The notes: a model not told the origin generated them from the letters alone. A stretch of DNA of 64,000 bases from Diphasiastrum complanatum (GCA_029204225.1 CM055100.1:50566606-50630605), one strand, 5' to 3'. Positions 1 to 12,690 are shown, numbered from the stretch's first letter. Translations and numbers: made by a program.

Positions 1-2813
1 CGAAGTGAAAATTATGCGTTTAAGTTGCTAATGTATTCCTCATAGACATCAAATCACATGTGCACAGACATTTAACTATATGTGTCATGTACTATTCAAG
101 CATTATGTGTCATTCTCATATATATATTTGATTTCTCACTTGACATCTTTATATGTATTAAAACTAGACCTCCAATAGGTATGATGACAATCACTTGCAT
201 GCTCAATGCATCAATGAATAGTAACAAGCATTCATGTTTGCAAATAAGAGTGTCATTTATGGAAATGGAAACCTGTCTCAAATCCCAACTACGTGTAAAA
301 TGAAGGAATACCTTGAGAGTTTATGCTTTAAACCTTGATTATTACTAAATGGTTTATCAGCTTTGACCCATTTCATAGCTAGTGTCAAGCTTTGCCTACA
401 AACATATATGTGATTTTAACTTAAACCACTTGGACATTGCAAGTACTTCTAGTTGCTAGATGGCCTCCCATGTAATATGTCCTGAAAAAATGTCGCCTAG
501 ATCCTTATCTAGCCACTTTAAGCCATGTCATTGACTTATCTTCTTGACAGAAGCAACACATGACACTCACCTGTAGCACTACCGTGTACAATGTGCCAAG
601 AACTATTTGAGATAGCCTACATCACTTTCTAGTCTTCCTTTTTCCTCCCTCACAAAAGATATATGCTTCCTAAGCCACGTTATGCAGATATGATCTTTCC
701 ACTATGATCTACATGAGAAAGGAAAACTTCCTCACACGACTTCATAGTGAGCTTTCACTTCAACCCAATCTAGACTAGTTGCATGTCTTTACAACAAAGG
801 AATGCACCCAACACAAAGATTATGTTGATGCCTCCTATTTTGTATTTAACATGAGGTTCGATTGTGTCCACCTTGCAATTGCAATACTCACAATCTACTC
901 AATCAGTGACCATGGCTGCCAACTCTAATTTTCTAGGGAATAAAGACGTATAGAAATTCCTGTCAATTTGAGTGATGCATTTCATTCCGGATTATGGTTT
1001 ACATGAGCTATTGTGTGGTAATGTTTGTATAGGAAAAGGCCTCCATCCTAGGGTCTTCCCAGTGTGAGGGACCAAGAGCGCACTCGCAGCAGGGAAGGCG
1101 TGAGGCGAGGGGCCCTGCCCAGTGTAAAGCATAGAAAAAACTTTCTACTCATAGTACCTGTTCTGTTTTTAAAACTGTCCAATAATGATCTTACATGTGT
1201 AAGGTATCTTGGTGCTTTCTATTTACAGCAGGCACATCTTAATATTTGTAACGTGCATTCAATAAAGCCTATTTCGAGCAGGGCATGATTGTGCTAATCG
1301 TTTGTCGAAATACAGAAAAAACTTTCAGCGGTGCTTTCCAAATGGATGAATCACTACTTTTAAAATGCTTAAATATAATGTAACCTATCAGTGATCAATC
1401 AGCAATCATTGTCTGTACAAAGTTCCTCCTCACCACATTCACCATCATTCATCTGGGGAGAACAGCCTGAAAAGAGCAACAAAGCCTAGCAATGTGGAAG
1501 AGAGAATACCCAAGTGTTAGAGGCAGGACGTGCAAGTACGTGTTACATGTAAAATTATGGAGCATCAAGTGGAAACACTAACTAGCTTGACTTCTTGCTA
1601 TCTATATTAGTGGTAATGCGATAAAGCCAAACTCTTGCCCACTTCGATGTTTACGTACACATGGATGACATCGTCCTTGCATAGACATACGCAGTCTAAG
1701 CATTCCTTGAAAAACACGGAATCAGTGGATGGATGAATGGTGTGATTGACACAAATAAGTGAACAAATACAAATTCTGAAGGAGCAACCGATGTCGAATT
1801 TTAATAACGTGATATTTTGAGTTTTATCTTAAGAAGTGTTCCTTTGGCAGTAAGATTCGGACTTCTTCTGGAAGCCATAGACTGCATACTTGGCCATACG
1901 CAATTTAATTCTGATCTCTGAGCTTTACAGAGGCTGGAACGCTTTTAAGATAAAGTGCCTAGCATAAAAGCAATCAAGAATCGAGAGAAAAGATGAAAAG
2001 GATGCCCAAAAGCGGCAAGCTTGAACATCATCTCAGAAGAGAATTGAGGATGTTAACAAATATGACTTGGAAAAGAATAATCACAGCTTACCATTTATCA
2101 TTGGAGGAAAAGGTTTGTGAAGGAAGTGAAAGTTTCTAAAAGAATGAGCACTTTTAATAAGCACAAATCATAGAATTATTAGTGAGCCTCTTACCATAGC
2201 ATCCTTTCAATGACTGAATTTCGTGAATGTAAGAACTCAAAATGTTACTAAATAATCTCAAAATAAAAGAGACAAAACTATTGCTTGAACAAGGTCAAAG
2301 TGAGAACTCTAGCCTTTACAAGTGATTCAAGCTTGCTAACAGTTGTTCATGTGGCTTTACAAGAATGACAAATGGTAATATCACAAGAAATTGCCAAACC
2401 AGTCATCTGTATAATATGCCAATCTCAGATGTTTCCAAGCACAACTGGATACTACTGCTACTTCAGATTGACTTCATACCCATATGTAGACTGTGCACTC
2501 CAAGCCATGAAGAATATGACAAAGTCTAATTCAAGCCATGTTTCACTACAACGCTTTTAATAATCAACAGGATAAGCCCTCAACTATTCCAATTATGTCG
2601 ATCGTGAATGTCATTATGGACCGACAAAGCCTAAAATCAAAAGGACACAATACAGGTATGTGCCACATGTCCCTCCAAAATAGAAAATTTCCAAAAAAAA
2701 CATGTTCGTAAAAGCTTGAAGATGTCATATCGCATTCCATGGAGCATCCGTCAATCGGAATTCCACAAGTATTCACACAGGAAATCAAAAAATTCTCACA
2801 CATCAAAAACGGT
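1..2813. other. Non-coding flank downstream of the profilin gene
   Basis: No conserved exon, domain or repeat was recognised on either strand. Open frames here are all under 82 codons and unconvincing. The part just below 2814 is probably the 3' UTR of the minus-strand profilin gene. A short GC-rich patch near 1065-1120 was inspected and left unassigned. Confidence 0.4.
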
Positions 2814-2948
2814 TCAAATGCCTTGGTCGATCAAGTAGTCACCGATTCTCTCCACTGCGATATTGCAATCACCTGGTTGAACAGGCTCATCATATATGCC
2901 TATGATTAGAGCACTGGTTGTTTTCTTAATGGTGACGCCTCCAGGTCC
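2814..2948 (-). CDS. Profilin exon 3, intact C-terminal exon
   Basis: The exon follows acceptor TTTGGCAG and reads [20 protein letters not shown], then [20 protein letters not shown] and DQGI with a TGA stop at 2814-2816. It supplies the last beta strands and the C-terminal helix of profilin (G-VTIKKT...A-I-GIYDEP and [12 protein letters not shown] are family hallmarks). No indel or stop interrupts it, unlike exons 1 and 2 of the same gene. That contrast means the pseudogene call rests on exons 1 and 2 only. Confidence 0.9.
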   Translation of the reverse strand, partial: GPGGVTIKKTTSALIIGIYDEPVQPGDCNIAVERIGDYLIDQGI

Positions 2949-4617
2949 CTGCCAAATATGAAAGATTTCTTAAATCTAACATGGTGAACTGTATAGAGTG
3001 ACTTTTGAAATTTTGATTTCAAATTGTAACCTTTCCAATCCACGCCTAGGTACATCTTTTGAAGCCAAAGTTGGTTGCAAATGGAAAGAGGCAAAGGCAA
3101 GCAAGCTAGCATGCATGCTTCAAAATTGTTGAGAGCAAAATTTGAGAAATGGATTCTATAAACATTATCATAAGCAACTTAATCATATATTGAGAATTGT
3201 AATAAACAGTAAGATTTCCCTATTGTAGATTTACATAGAAACATGACACTACTGATTGATTTAAAAAATTATGAGTTATTTTTCCTAAGTCAATCACAAT
3301 ATGCAAGCAACTTTTATTAGCAGCACTCGTTGTTATTGCCATTTCAGTTCCAACCATTATGATAGTGATGACAGTTTCTGTTTAATGGTTCCAAAGATGC
3401 GTGCACAGCTGTGAGGAACTTGATTTTAGTCGAGATAAAATTAATGCTTCAAGTTCAAATATAGTGATTGTGTTCTATTCACGCACAGGCATGCACATGC
3501 CCATATATTATGTAGTCAAAACAAACAACCATTTATCGCGTTGTCCTGTGGAATGTCTGAATTTATAAGTCTATCCACGAACTCAAGCCATCAACTACCT
3601 CACCATAGCACAACCAGACACCAAAAATCTTTATCAGAATATGCACTTTAAAAGAGGAGGTTATCATCAAGGACTTCAAACTTTCAAACAATGAGACAAA
3701 GTGCTTACTCAAGCTAGCTACTTAAACCAGCTAAAAGCTTTGGTGTGGATCTTAGGTTTAATGTTTGCCTCAGACATTCCATGTGTCATAGGTGCACATG
3801 CTTTTAAATTTTTTGTCAGGCCTTTCCACTTGATAAATTAATCCCCAAAGATTTGAAGGGCTTCTTGACTCATAAAACTGTATTTGAAATTTGAACTGCA
3901 AATAAGTTACAGTGGTATATTCCAGACCACAAAATTTACATTATAGGGCAGGATAGAGATTTGGGATACTGATGCAGCGAGTAAATAAAAAGACGTACAG
4001 ACATTTTGTAAAGCACAAAAACTGGTCGTACCTCTACATAAGACAAATTGCCAACCCCTTGCCAACACGACTCTAACACCAGGTACCATCATCACTCGTC
4101 CTTTGCAAAGAACAGTGACCCCGTGAAATTCACAAAATCAGAGCATCCAAAATCTCACTATCCAGTTAGGTCTCCTAAAGGATCCGATAGTATAATTGAA
4201 ATCTCCCTTAGGGTTTCTGTCTACTTTGATTGTTATGAGAAGGAATGGCCTTGCTATCATGGACATTATCATTCCCCTCCAAAGTTAGCCCCAAAAAATT
4301 CTTTGTGGTTAGGAAGCCCACTCTAAATGCAATCAAGAACATGGAAAGAGATTTATCAAAGAACATCACATGTCATAAGTTTTGCAAAGCATAACCAAAA
4401 AGACATTCAAGTGCACTTGAAGTTGAACGCAACAAAAAAATATTTGTTTTACAATGAAGAACTGGTCTAAAAACCAAACCTTTCAACTGAGGTGCATTCA
4501 AAACAGGTAATGCAGACAAGCAACGGTAGCGAAAATCTTAGACCTAATATGAGAACCAATCAAGCCAACTGGTTGTAATGATTCCTTGTGACATAGAGGT
4601 TTGACAGAATGTCTGAC
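2949..4617 (-). other. Profilin intron 2
   Basis: Bounded by GT (GTCAGA) and AG (TTTGGCAG) on the minus strand. AT-rich, with no recognised element. A stretch at 4060-4130 loosely resembles profilin exon 2 in one frame but was rejected in favour of 4618-4758. Confidence 0.75.
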
Positions 4618-4758
4618 CTTCTTCCCACGTATAACTGCACCAGCCTTCACCCTGAATAACCATGTATTTCACTCCAGCCAAAAATAGACCATGCTGAGCA
4701 AGTTCACCAGAATCATCAAACGCTTTTCACAATATTTGCAATTTCAACTGGCAGTCAC
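4618..4758 (-). pseudogene. Profilin exon 2, with two extra bases
   Basis: The exon lies between acceptor ATATGCAG and donor AAGAAG|GTCAGA (minus strand). It reads EIANIVK, then after one extra base FDDSGELAQHGLFLAGVKYM and VIQGE, then after another extra base (GAAGGCTGG where GAAGCTGG is expected) GAVIRGKK. This is the central profilin segment with the G-LFL-G-KYMVIQGE signature. A TGA lies between the acceptor and the EIANI frame. Length is 141 bases, close to the family's exon 2. Confidence 0.85.
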
Positions 4759-5861
4759 CTGCATATGTGTCTTGTAAGTTGTAAGTTAGGTGATAAAGAA
4801 GGAACACAATGAAGGGGGAAAACTAGAGGCAGCAAGGCTAATAATCATCAAGATCTAGATCAAACTCGCCTATCCTCCCATTAAACTCATAAAAATCCAT
4901 ATCATAGTGTCAGTAACTAAAATAGGTCTTAATCCAAAAAACATGATTGCAAGCTTTTCAACGTGCGGGCTATGTATCATACATATTTACTAATACATAG
5001 CAGCAATAATAAACATTTAACACAGAAAATTATATTTGCATAATTTAAAAACAAATTGTATGATGTATCCTATAAGCTTTATGGCTAGAAATTTTTTCTA
5101 TCTCTCAAAAAGTTTTTGGTGAATTTGCTCTTAAAATGTAAGTATTTGATATGAACTCGATCTAATAATAAAGAGAAAACGGGACATATAACGGTGTGTA
5201 AAACTTCTTCGTTGCACTCAAAAGATTTGTCCAATTGCACAATCCAGCTCATATCGTTCTTTTTTTTAACTTTTCCTTGAAATTTTTAAGGAGAACTGTA
5301 CAAAAGGGTGTAAGTATGCCACTTTATCAGCAGTAGAACATTAAACGATTGTGTACTAAGGGAAGCCCTTTTGGAATAATGAGCTATTGCTCCCAAACTC
5401 ATGGATGATGAGGATAAGGATGAACTTGTGAAAGACAACGTAATGGCCTACTTTGTAATAACGTTGTCAATAATTTGGGAAATCGTGATATGGATTAAGA
5501 ACCAATTCTTTTCTCTAGAACTTGAAACAGGTGGCCGAAATTCAGCCACACGCAGCCTACAAACATTCTTTCACTTGGGCTCCCCAAAACTGGTTAATTG
5601 AGGGCCTATGAACTCGTGCTATAAGGGGACCAATTTACCTTTGTAAATAAATCAAAAAAGTGTCCTAGGAGTAATTTATTTAAATGCGAACTCCAATATT
5701 TAACTAGTTGAGGAGACTGACTAGGCAAATTTAAAACTTTCTATGCTAAATAAACGAGATTAAACATTTATGCTAACTAAACTACCAAAAAAATTTCAAT
5801 CATTGTTCCTTTCCTTCCTTAAAATAGGATATGAAATAAAATAAAATTGTGATCTGGGTCG

Positions 5862-5887
5862 CGGAACGCTGCCGAGGGTGCGTTCCG
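5862..5887. repeat. GC-rich hairpin in AT-rich intron
   Basis: CGGAACGC and GCGTTCCG form a perfect 8-bp stem around a 10-base GC-rich loop. It is an isolated GC island in an otherwise AT-rich intron. Confidence 0.6.
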
Positions 5888-6276
5888 GATCATGATCCAC
5901 ATGATCTGCTGCAACTATAATTTATACTACTAGTGCAAAACGTGAGGGCTAACGTGGTGGTAGAATTTTACATAGTTCCACAGCATACAGAACAAACATG
6001 TACAGACTGCCATTTCATACTTATCAACGAAAACAATTAAATTTTTACCAGTAACTTTGAATAAATCGGGTTTAATTCCTCAACGTATCTCATGTTCTGT
6101 ACCACAATTTCCGGGATGTTTAGCATGTTCTGGAACTTCAAAGATAGGATGCAATTGAAAAGAATGAAACCAAACAAGTCTTGTATACCCAAATGTTGAA
6201 AAGAAGGAAAACAATATGTTTGAAGCTAATGTCCCTCACCATTACAACTTCCCCATGCATCATTATGACTAAAAAG

Positions 6277-6301
6277 AATTCTATGCTGCCAGCATAGAAT
6301 T
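6277..6301. repeat. Perfect 12-bp inverted repeat
   Basis: AATTCTATGCTG, a single C, then CAGCATAGAATT: two perfect 12-base arms with a one-base centre, in profilin intron 1. Confidence 0.7.
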
Positions 6302-8322
6302 TTACTTAAACATGTCAAAAAGCTAGGCATGTGAACAAGTTCAACTGTTTTTGCTCTGTGTCCTGCCCATCAGTTGTGTAGTGGATTGGAGTTGTAGTTC
6401 CTCCTTCAAGGAGAGGAAAGGAGAGTTCTAACCACCAGCCTCTCTAATTATTGAAGGACCAAGAGCTTCAACTGTTGTGCCAAACCAACTTTTCTCAAAA
6501 ACGTCACCTATCGCATTGTGTTTTGAAACAGTTCCCCTCTTTCAACATGCCAGATGTCTGATAGTGCAATTTTCCCCAATGTATGTCTTCGAAACTATGC
6601 ATGCTAGTTAAAGATTTTGCAGCATACGGGTACAGCAGACTTTAGCATAATTCACTTATTTCTACTTGTACAATATTTTAGAAGCCCACTTTGCAAGTAC
6701 AGCACGAAATGAACTTTCTAAAAAATCTTTGGAGCAAGATTCATTAGGTGGAGCAAATACTCACAACATAAGAAAATAAGGCCACGAGAAGAAGTGTAAA
6801 TTACCCCTATAGAAACAAGTGCAAGGTAAACATTTAGACACACTCAATTTTGATCAGCCGCACAATGAGGACATTAGTAAGGAGAATGACTAGCGTAACA
6901 TGAAAACATAAAGCATGGAAAAAATAAACTCTCTTTGGATCATAAGATTCAATAGGTGAACACAGGTGGCATCTTCCAGGCACTTAGTCTGCCTTGGCCT
7001 GGCACATCCTCAGCCACGCAAACATTCAGGTGAGAGGCTAACGAGGGATGAGGGAAAACACAGAAATGCATAGCTGAGATGTGTTGGGGCCAAATCTTCA
7101 AATGTCTTCAAGCACCATATGTGAGACCCATAGTCAGCATAAAATCCAACCAACGGCTAACAAAGCCATTGTCTTTTGCCATTCAATGGACATGAGAAAA
7201 GCAAGAAAACAGATGGCTCAATGCAATCCATAATAGACAAGTGAGTGAGAGAGCAGATGCAAATGGCACTTAGTTTGCAAAGTGCTCACAAACTCTGACA
7301 AATAGCCAGTTGCCTTGTGTCACATTGAAAATGTCAAATATCATAAGCTAACATCTTCCTAATGCCTGTATGATGATTCATGGCTAAATGCAAATGGTTT
7401 GCACAATATAGCCCTATTTACCACAAATTTACTTCTTCAAAAAGCTAAAGTGAAAACACAGTTTTTACGTGGCAAATTACTTTTTTTTTAAATCCATGGC
7501 AAATAAGTAACAATAAACAGCCTTATGCCACTGATAAGCTGATTAATCAGGTTGTTCTTTCTGGCTGCAATGACCTAAAAAGACCTTTTAAAAGAATATT
7601 GATCTCTGTAAAACAAAGTCTGAACAAAAAACACCCCAAGGCAAAAGTTACCAGACTCCCCCCCATACCAATACCCTATGCATAACCAAGAAAACACTCA
7701 AATCCATCCTCTATGATATCTAGCACTATTCACAAGGAGTGAAATAATATGATCTGACAAAATTGGGGCAACAAGCATTATCAAGGTGAGAACAGCAGCC
7801 TATCACATGACCATGACATACTAAAAAGTCAGATCCTTCAAAAGAATCAAAATTTGTTTTTTTTCCTGTATCACCTCATTTGTGTATTTGTGTGGCCAAT
7901 TTGGATTCAAACTCACAACCTCGAAAAAGGAAGGCAGATATCATCAACATGCCATAAATAGTATGCAACTCAACCAAGGGATCCACAACACGGGCACAAT
8001 AATAATCACTAAAACACGAAGCACGAACAATTACTGACTTTAAGGCCAACCCTTGTTTGTACGTGTGTACGGTCATTAGAGGAGTCATTAGCAGAATTTG
8101 ATTTGTAAGAATTTGTACGATCCTGTAAATAGAGGCCTGCAAATTACCCAAACGAACCACGAGACTTGGCACCAAGAGATCTATCAAAACAAAAGGCACA
8201 CAGCAATCCATTCGTTCTTGTACGGCTGCACGAAAAAAAGAAACCGACTAAAATTCAACGTGTACGGAGCTGTACGGATTTGCAAAATTCTGGAAATACG
8301 AAGCAGAGAGGATAAAGAATAC

Positions 8323-8450
8323 CGCTGGGAAAGTGGCACTCCTGCGCCCAGGCGCTGCCGTCCTGTCCCAGAATGGCAGCTGCGGTCAGGTGCTGGCCTC
8401 TGCCTAGGGTCCATCATCAGATGATCGTCCACATACGATTGCCAAGACAT
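8323..8450 (-). pseudogene. Profilin exon 1, with one extra base
   Basis: The ATG is at 8448-8450 and opens MSWQSYVDDHLMMD, the profilin N-terminal helix. An extra C in the run of three C after that Asp codon (about 8407-8410) shifts the frame. In the shifted frame the sequence resumes as GRGQHLTAAAILGQDGSAWA and ends near FPS. The exon is followed by a GT donor (GTATTC, read on the minus strand). As written the frame runs on into intron 1 without making profilin. Confidence 0.88.
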
Positions 8451-8900
8451 TGTGCTGCTCCTAGCTGCCCGGCTCTCGATCCTCTGCTCAGATCTGCGCC
8501 GCTTCCTTCCAATTCCAAGGCCCGATTGATCGCGCCTCACAAGACTGAGGCACCTCTTCCGATCCAACACGCAACGCAGAGAGACTAAGCTTCCAAGGAA
8601 TTATTGACAGGCTCAAATACGCAACAAACAGCAAGGCAGAGCGGAGGAGAGGAGGCGGGGGGGATGCGCCAGCGCATCCACATCGGGATGCGATGTAAGC
8701 GCTGGCACAGCCACATCCCTGACGTGGAAAAATCAGCATCCGGAAGCGCATCCACAAACTGCCCCTTAAGATCTCCCAAAAACCCAAAACCGCCGCATCA
8801 TGTGGCAGTCTACCAAAAACTGGATGCGCATCCGACGAGGACGGGTTTACGCACTATTCAAATACGACGGGTTTACCCACTATTCAAGATTAATTAATGC
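8451..8900 (-). promoter_or_regulatory. GC-rich 5' flank/promoter region of profilin
   Basis: The 450 bases upstream of the profilin ATG are much richer in GC and CpG than the surroundings. A G-rich run lies at 8641-8662 and the motif GGATGCG and its complement CGCATCC recur at 8660-8850. This fits a 5' UTR plus core promoter. No confident TATA box was fixed, so the limits are inferred. Confidence 0.4.
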
Positions 8901-10713
8901 TAAAAGAAATTTTTAAGTAGTAGTTAAATATTGGTGTGAATTATGTGAGAACGTGTGCACGCACAACATGGGACATCATTAAAATGGGAATAAAGGTGGG
9001 CCAATATATTTGAATTTTGGGGTGTAACAAGATTATAAAAAGTTGGACCTAGACCTTTTATAATATGAAAGTCTAGGTAGGATTTTTTGCTGCTTTGCAT
9101 TGGGTTTACCTCTACTAGAAGGATTCAAACTTTGAAATATCCAACAACCAAGATCTTAATTTGCGTCTAGTCTTTGGAGGTGGTGGAGACACGATGCACG
9201 TGGAGAGATTGCGGCTTCCACTGAGAGAGCCCCCACCACCCTTGGATTGGGGTATGAGCAATTGCAAAAAATACATTGCTATGTTGTAAAGCAAGTTGCA
9301 ACAGCAAGCAACTCTTGTCCAAACCGAATGTGTAAGGGGTTGAACCATTATTGCATGTGCCCTCCTGAGCTCGTCATCCATCATGTGCTTGCACTGAAAA
9401 TCCAGTGTAATGCCTAAAATATTCAACGCCAATGAAAGAGGTAGATTATGCATGAAAATGCCTTGCCAAATTTTAGGACAAAATAATCTGAAAAATAGGC
9501 AAGTTACCAACCATTGTCCTTTATCGAAATTAAATGGCAAATCAAGAATCAAACTTTTCATCAAATCATCAAACCTTTAAGACGCTATACATCATTCATT
9601 CACATGATCAAATAGATATTTGCATCTCGCAAAGCCTAAAAGAGTCTAGACACCTAATATGCCTACAAATTCTCTTTTGTTCTCCCTTTGGAAAAAAGCT
9701 ATAGAGAATGAAATCTAGACTTTTATTGAGAAAATTTTGTTTGCATTCAACTAGAGGATTGTCTTTTTGAAAGGTATACTAATAAATCAATATGTGTATT
9801 GACCTTCGTGGCATTTTCCATATAACTACGCCAACCACAACTAGGTCAAAGCTCAAATATTAAGTCGAGTGGCTCACATGTTCCCCGCCATGGAACAAAA
9901 ATCAACAAGCACTTGTTCAATGATTTTACACAAACATGCTTCATATATTTCATAATTACGAAAGATGATGTCAAAACATCTTATTTTGGGATGGGAGTTA
10001 CTCCTCTTTCAACCCAAACCTACATATTTTTGCATAGATACTATTTTTAATATGGACAATAGGATGTTCTATATCTTTAGCTCTATATCTCAACTCATTT
10101 TTTGCTCCGTCTCATAGGCAAAGGGGGTATTGAAATCCTTGCCCGAATCTAATATTTCAGAAAGCATAGATGAAACATTTGTTGCTCATAGGCCCTTGGG
10201 CAATCATGTAGCCATCTTGAATAGCTAGCAGTTCTAAATTTTCTAGATGGTGTGTATGCTCATCTCATGGGCAGGAACATGAGGTGTCTTCTTGATAAGG
10301 CGCGTAACTTCCACTTTGGTATGTGTGTTCGGCATGGTATGAATCATCAGATGGGTTATCAACAAAATGAGTCTGAACTGGTGCTTTGTTGGGTCGATTT
10401 TATTGATTTCCTCTTTCGGGTGGTCCCTTAGGAGGTGGACCTAAGAGCACTAGTTGAGGTAGGTATTGCAAAGTGTTTTGCCTAGGTAGCTCTTGAATCT
10501 GAATTGGTGGATTGTTTCATTGATGATATTGATTCGGTGGAGGTCAGGAAACAAAAGGTTGTCTAGGAGGTTGCTAGTGTCCCTCATGTGTGTTCTCGGT
10601 GGTTGTACCTTGGGTTATAATAGCAATAAGATGACGTATTTTGAAGAATTTGGGATCAATTAAGATCCAAATCCATAACCTGATCTTTGGTTAGAAATAT
10701 ATCACCGATGTTG
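8901..10713. other. Unrecognised region, possible degenerate coding relic
   Basis: A minus-strand open frame of 149 codons at 9115-9564 has no recognisable domain. Around 10250-10560 the minus strand reads as Pro/Asn/His-rich peptide interrupted by stops, which could be an old retroelement gag, but no motif supports that. No gene is called. Confidence 0.25.
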
Positions 10714-11001
10714 CCAATATAGAAAAATCAACATCTACTCTATGAATGAGATACAAACTCAATAAAAACTTAATCAAATATCAAACATATGATATGATGA
10801 AGTTGTTGTCCGTAAAAAAATAGTAAGCTATATATTTCACAAATGTGGATCTGAAAATAGCATAAAATAAGCATTCTACACACAAGATTGCAAGATATCA
10901 CAAATATAGTGCACCAATAGATAGATGAACCCAAGAGAAATCATGTATAAGCATGAAGTGAGATGAGAGAGAGAGAGAGAGAGAGAATGTGTCTCTTCCC
11001 A
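10714..11001. repeat. Left copy of a ~0.3-kb direct repeat with (GA)n
   Basis: From AGAAAAATCAACATCTACTC to AATGTGTCTCTTCCCA this segment is closely repeated at 34231-34580 in the same orientation, including a GA tract near its right end (about 10 repeats here, more than 50 there). The 23-kb retroelement island lies between the two copies. Confidence 0.7.
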
Positions 11002-11244
11002 TGTTATTACTAATCGACTAATCGGTTTTTAATCTTCATCCAACTATTTATCCAATTCTGCAGATTTTCTGGTGTGTTTATACAGTCTGCAGAATTACAA
11101 GTGTTTTTACACAGTCTGCAGAAATACACGAAGTTTGACAACAGTGTCGCATTTTCTCTCTCTACAAACCCGACAGTGTCGCCTGTCAAGAATCTCGTGT
11201 AAAAATACAGTGTCAACTTTTTCGCATTTTTCGCATGTTTCAAT
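11002..11244 (-). mobile_element. Probable LTR fragment, minus orientation
   Basis: The reverse complement carries GGCGACACTGTCGGGTTT, TTTACACGAGATTCTT and TTAGTCGATTAGT, which resemble parts of the LTR at 52141 onwards. It has no coding content and abuts the copia integrase fragment. Identity as an LTR is inferred from shared short motifs only. Confidence 0.35.
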
Positions 11245-12342
11245 TGCTACACGCCTTACAACATGAAGAAATTTGTTCATCTTGGTGACAATAGTACTCA
11301 CACTATTGAAGGTGAAGGTACTGTAAGATTGTAATTCCAACATGATCAGTTCAAACTACTATCAAAGGTTTTATATGTTCCTAAACTCTCTACAAATCTG
11401 TTATCAGTAAGTAAAATTACATATTTACGTCATAAGGTAGAATTCAAATCTGATCAATGCAAAATTATTGATAGGAGTAATAAGATCCTTGCACTCAACA
11501 AGAGACATGGATACTTATATAGATTGGCGCATTGTTATTCTGATTCTAGTCAAGCCTTGAAAACCTTTGTTCTTGTCAATAAAGCATTACTATGGCATCA
11601 TCGCTTAGGACACTTGAATTATGCATCTGTTTTGAACATGTCCAGACAATCCATGGCTTTTGATCTCGACTATCCTTCTGGTAAGGTCGATCTCCCTGTC
11701 CGTCATACTGCAATCTTTGGAAAGCAGACTAGGATTCCTTTTAGATCGAGTCATAGGCATGCAACAAAAGGTCTGTTAGATGTTGTTCATACAGATATAT
11801 GTGGACCTATGCAATCTCCTTCATTGTTAGATGCAAAATATTTCATTACTTTTATTGACGAATTCTCCAAAAGAACAGCTATTTACTTCATTAAACAGAA
11901 ATCAGAGGCTTTCATCAAGTTCAGACAATTCAAAGAGCATGCAAAAAATCAGACTGGTAAATGAATCAAAGCACTAAGGTCAGATAAGACGAGAGAATAT
12001 ATCTCCACCAAATTCAAGGAGTACTACCTTAACAACAGCATTGAGCAACAATACATTACCTCCTATTCGCCTCAGTCAAATGGTCTTGCTGAGAGAAAGA
12101 ACAGAACCTTAGTCAAATCAGCAAAGTGCATGTTATCACATGCAACACTTCCGAAGTCCTTCTGGGTTGGAGTTGTTTCACAAGCAACCTATATTCAGAA
12201 CAGATGTCCTACTAAAGGTCTCTCAGAAAAAACACCATTCGAAATTTGGACAGGTACCAAACCTTCTTTATCAAACTTACGAGTTTTTGGATGGATTGCT
12301 TATGCGTAGATTCCTCACGATCTCAAGAAGAAGCTCATGATT
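11245..12342 (+). pseudogene. Ty1/copia protease-end to integrase fragment
   Basis: Conceptual translation in broken frames gives, in order, the end of the protease region (HLGDNSTHTIEG), the GAG-pre-integrase zone (LLSVSKI, then LWHHRLGHLNYASVLNMSR) and the integrase core. In the core the acidic residues can be placed in VHTDICGP, the degenerate RSDKTREY and NGLAERKNRT. The paired cysteines expected before FGKQTR are missing. Stops interrupt the frame at about 11332, 11962 and 12308. The fragment ends at KKKL and is fused directly to the tail of a WBP2-like gene. No LTR, gag, RT or RNase H belongs to it. It is a dead fragment of a copia polyprotein. Confidence 0.85.
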
Positions 12343-12402
12343 GGGTCTCAACTTCGAAGACGGAACTACAGTGGTTCTGTTAGCGAGGAAGCCCAACTAT
12401 GA
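12343..12402 (+). pseudogene. WBP2/GRAM-like gene, 3'-terminal fragment
   Basis: The 19 codons read GSQLRRRNYSGSVSEEAQL followed by TGA, the same C-terminus as the longer copy ending at 22683. The upstream part of the gene is missing; the fragment is joined to copia integrase sequence. It marks the left edge of the tandem array. Confidence 0.8.
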
Positions 12403-12554
12403 TGTATGCATCTTAGCCCGAGTATCACAGAGTATGTCACAATAGCATGTAGATTTACACGGTTTGACTTGTTGGCACGGTTTGAGATATTGCTAGCCCA
12501 TATGTGTCCCACATGTGTCTACATTAATCCAAGCACCTCCACTTGGAAACGTAT

Positions 12555-12690
12555 CTCAGGCAGACAAGTTTATATTCAAATTCAGAGAGACAAGTTTAAA
12601 CGTATCTCAGGCAGACAAGTTTATATTCGAATCTAGGTAGACAAGTCTATATTCGAATCTAGGCAGACAACTTCGTATTCGAAGCTAGAC
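12555..12690 (+). repeat. 25-base tandem repeat within LTR, unit 1
   Basis: About four to five imperfect copies of AGGCAGACAAGTTTATATTC plus GAATC. The same minisatellite occurs in all four units with different copy numbers. Confidence 0.75.

Larger units (their letters stand above)
4759..8322 (-). other. Profilin intron 1
   Basis: A 3.6-kb AT-rich intron between donor GTATTC and acceptor ATATGCAG (minus strand). It contains two short perfect inverted repeats, listed separately, and nothing else recognisable. Confidence 0.65.
2814..8450 (-). pseudogene. Profilin gene, three exons, frame broken
   Basis: Profilins are actin-monomer- and poly-proline-binding proteins of about 131-134 residues in the plant cytosol. 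Three minus-strand exons match the family in order: exon 1 8323-8450 (start MSWQSYVDDHLM), exon 2 4618-4758 (LFLAGVKYMVIQGE then GAVIRGKK) and exon 3 2814-2948 (GPGGVTIKK to GDYLIDQGI and a TGA stop). The exon/intron layout is that of plant profilins, with introns of 3564 and 1669 bases. The coding sum of about 132 residues is normal. Exon 1 needs one base removed to stay in frame and exon 2 needs at least two, and the exon 1/2 joint is also off phase with a TGA just after the acceptor. Exon 3 is undamaged. It is either a young unprocessed pseudogene or a real gene with base-call insertion errors. Family assignment is very secure; functional state is open. Confidence 0.88.

Noticed and set aside
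4060-4330. Minus-strand frame (GRVMMVPGVRVVLARG) as profilin exon 2
   Set aside because: Only loosely similar and full of stops; 4618-4758 gives the true exon text with matching splice sites.
9115-9564. 149-codon minus-strand frame
   Set aside because: No domain, poor codon pattern, no splice context.
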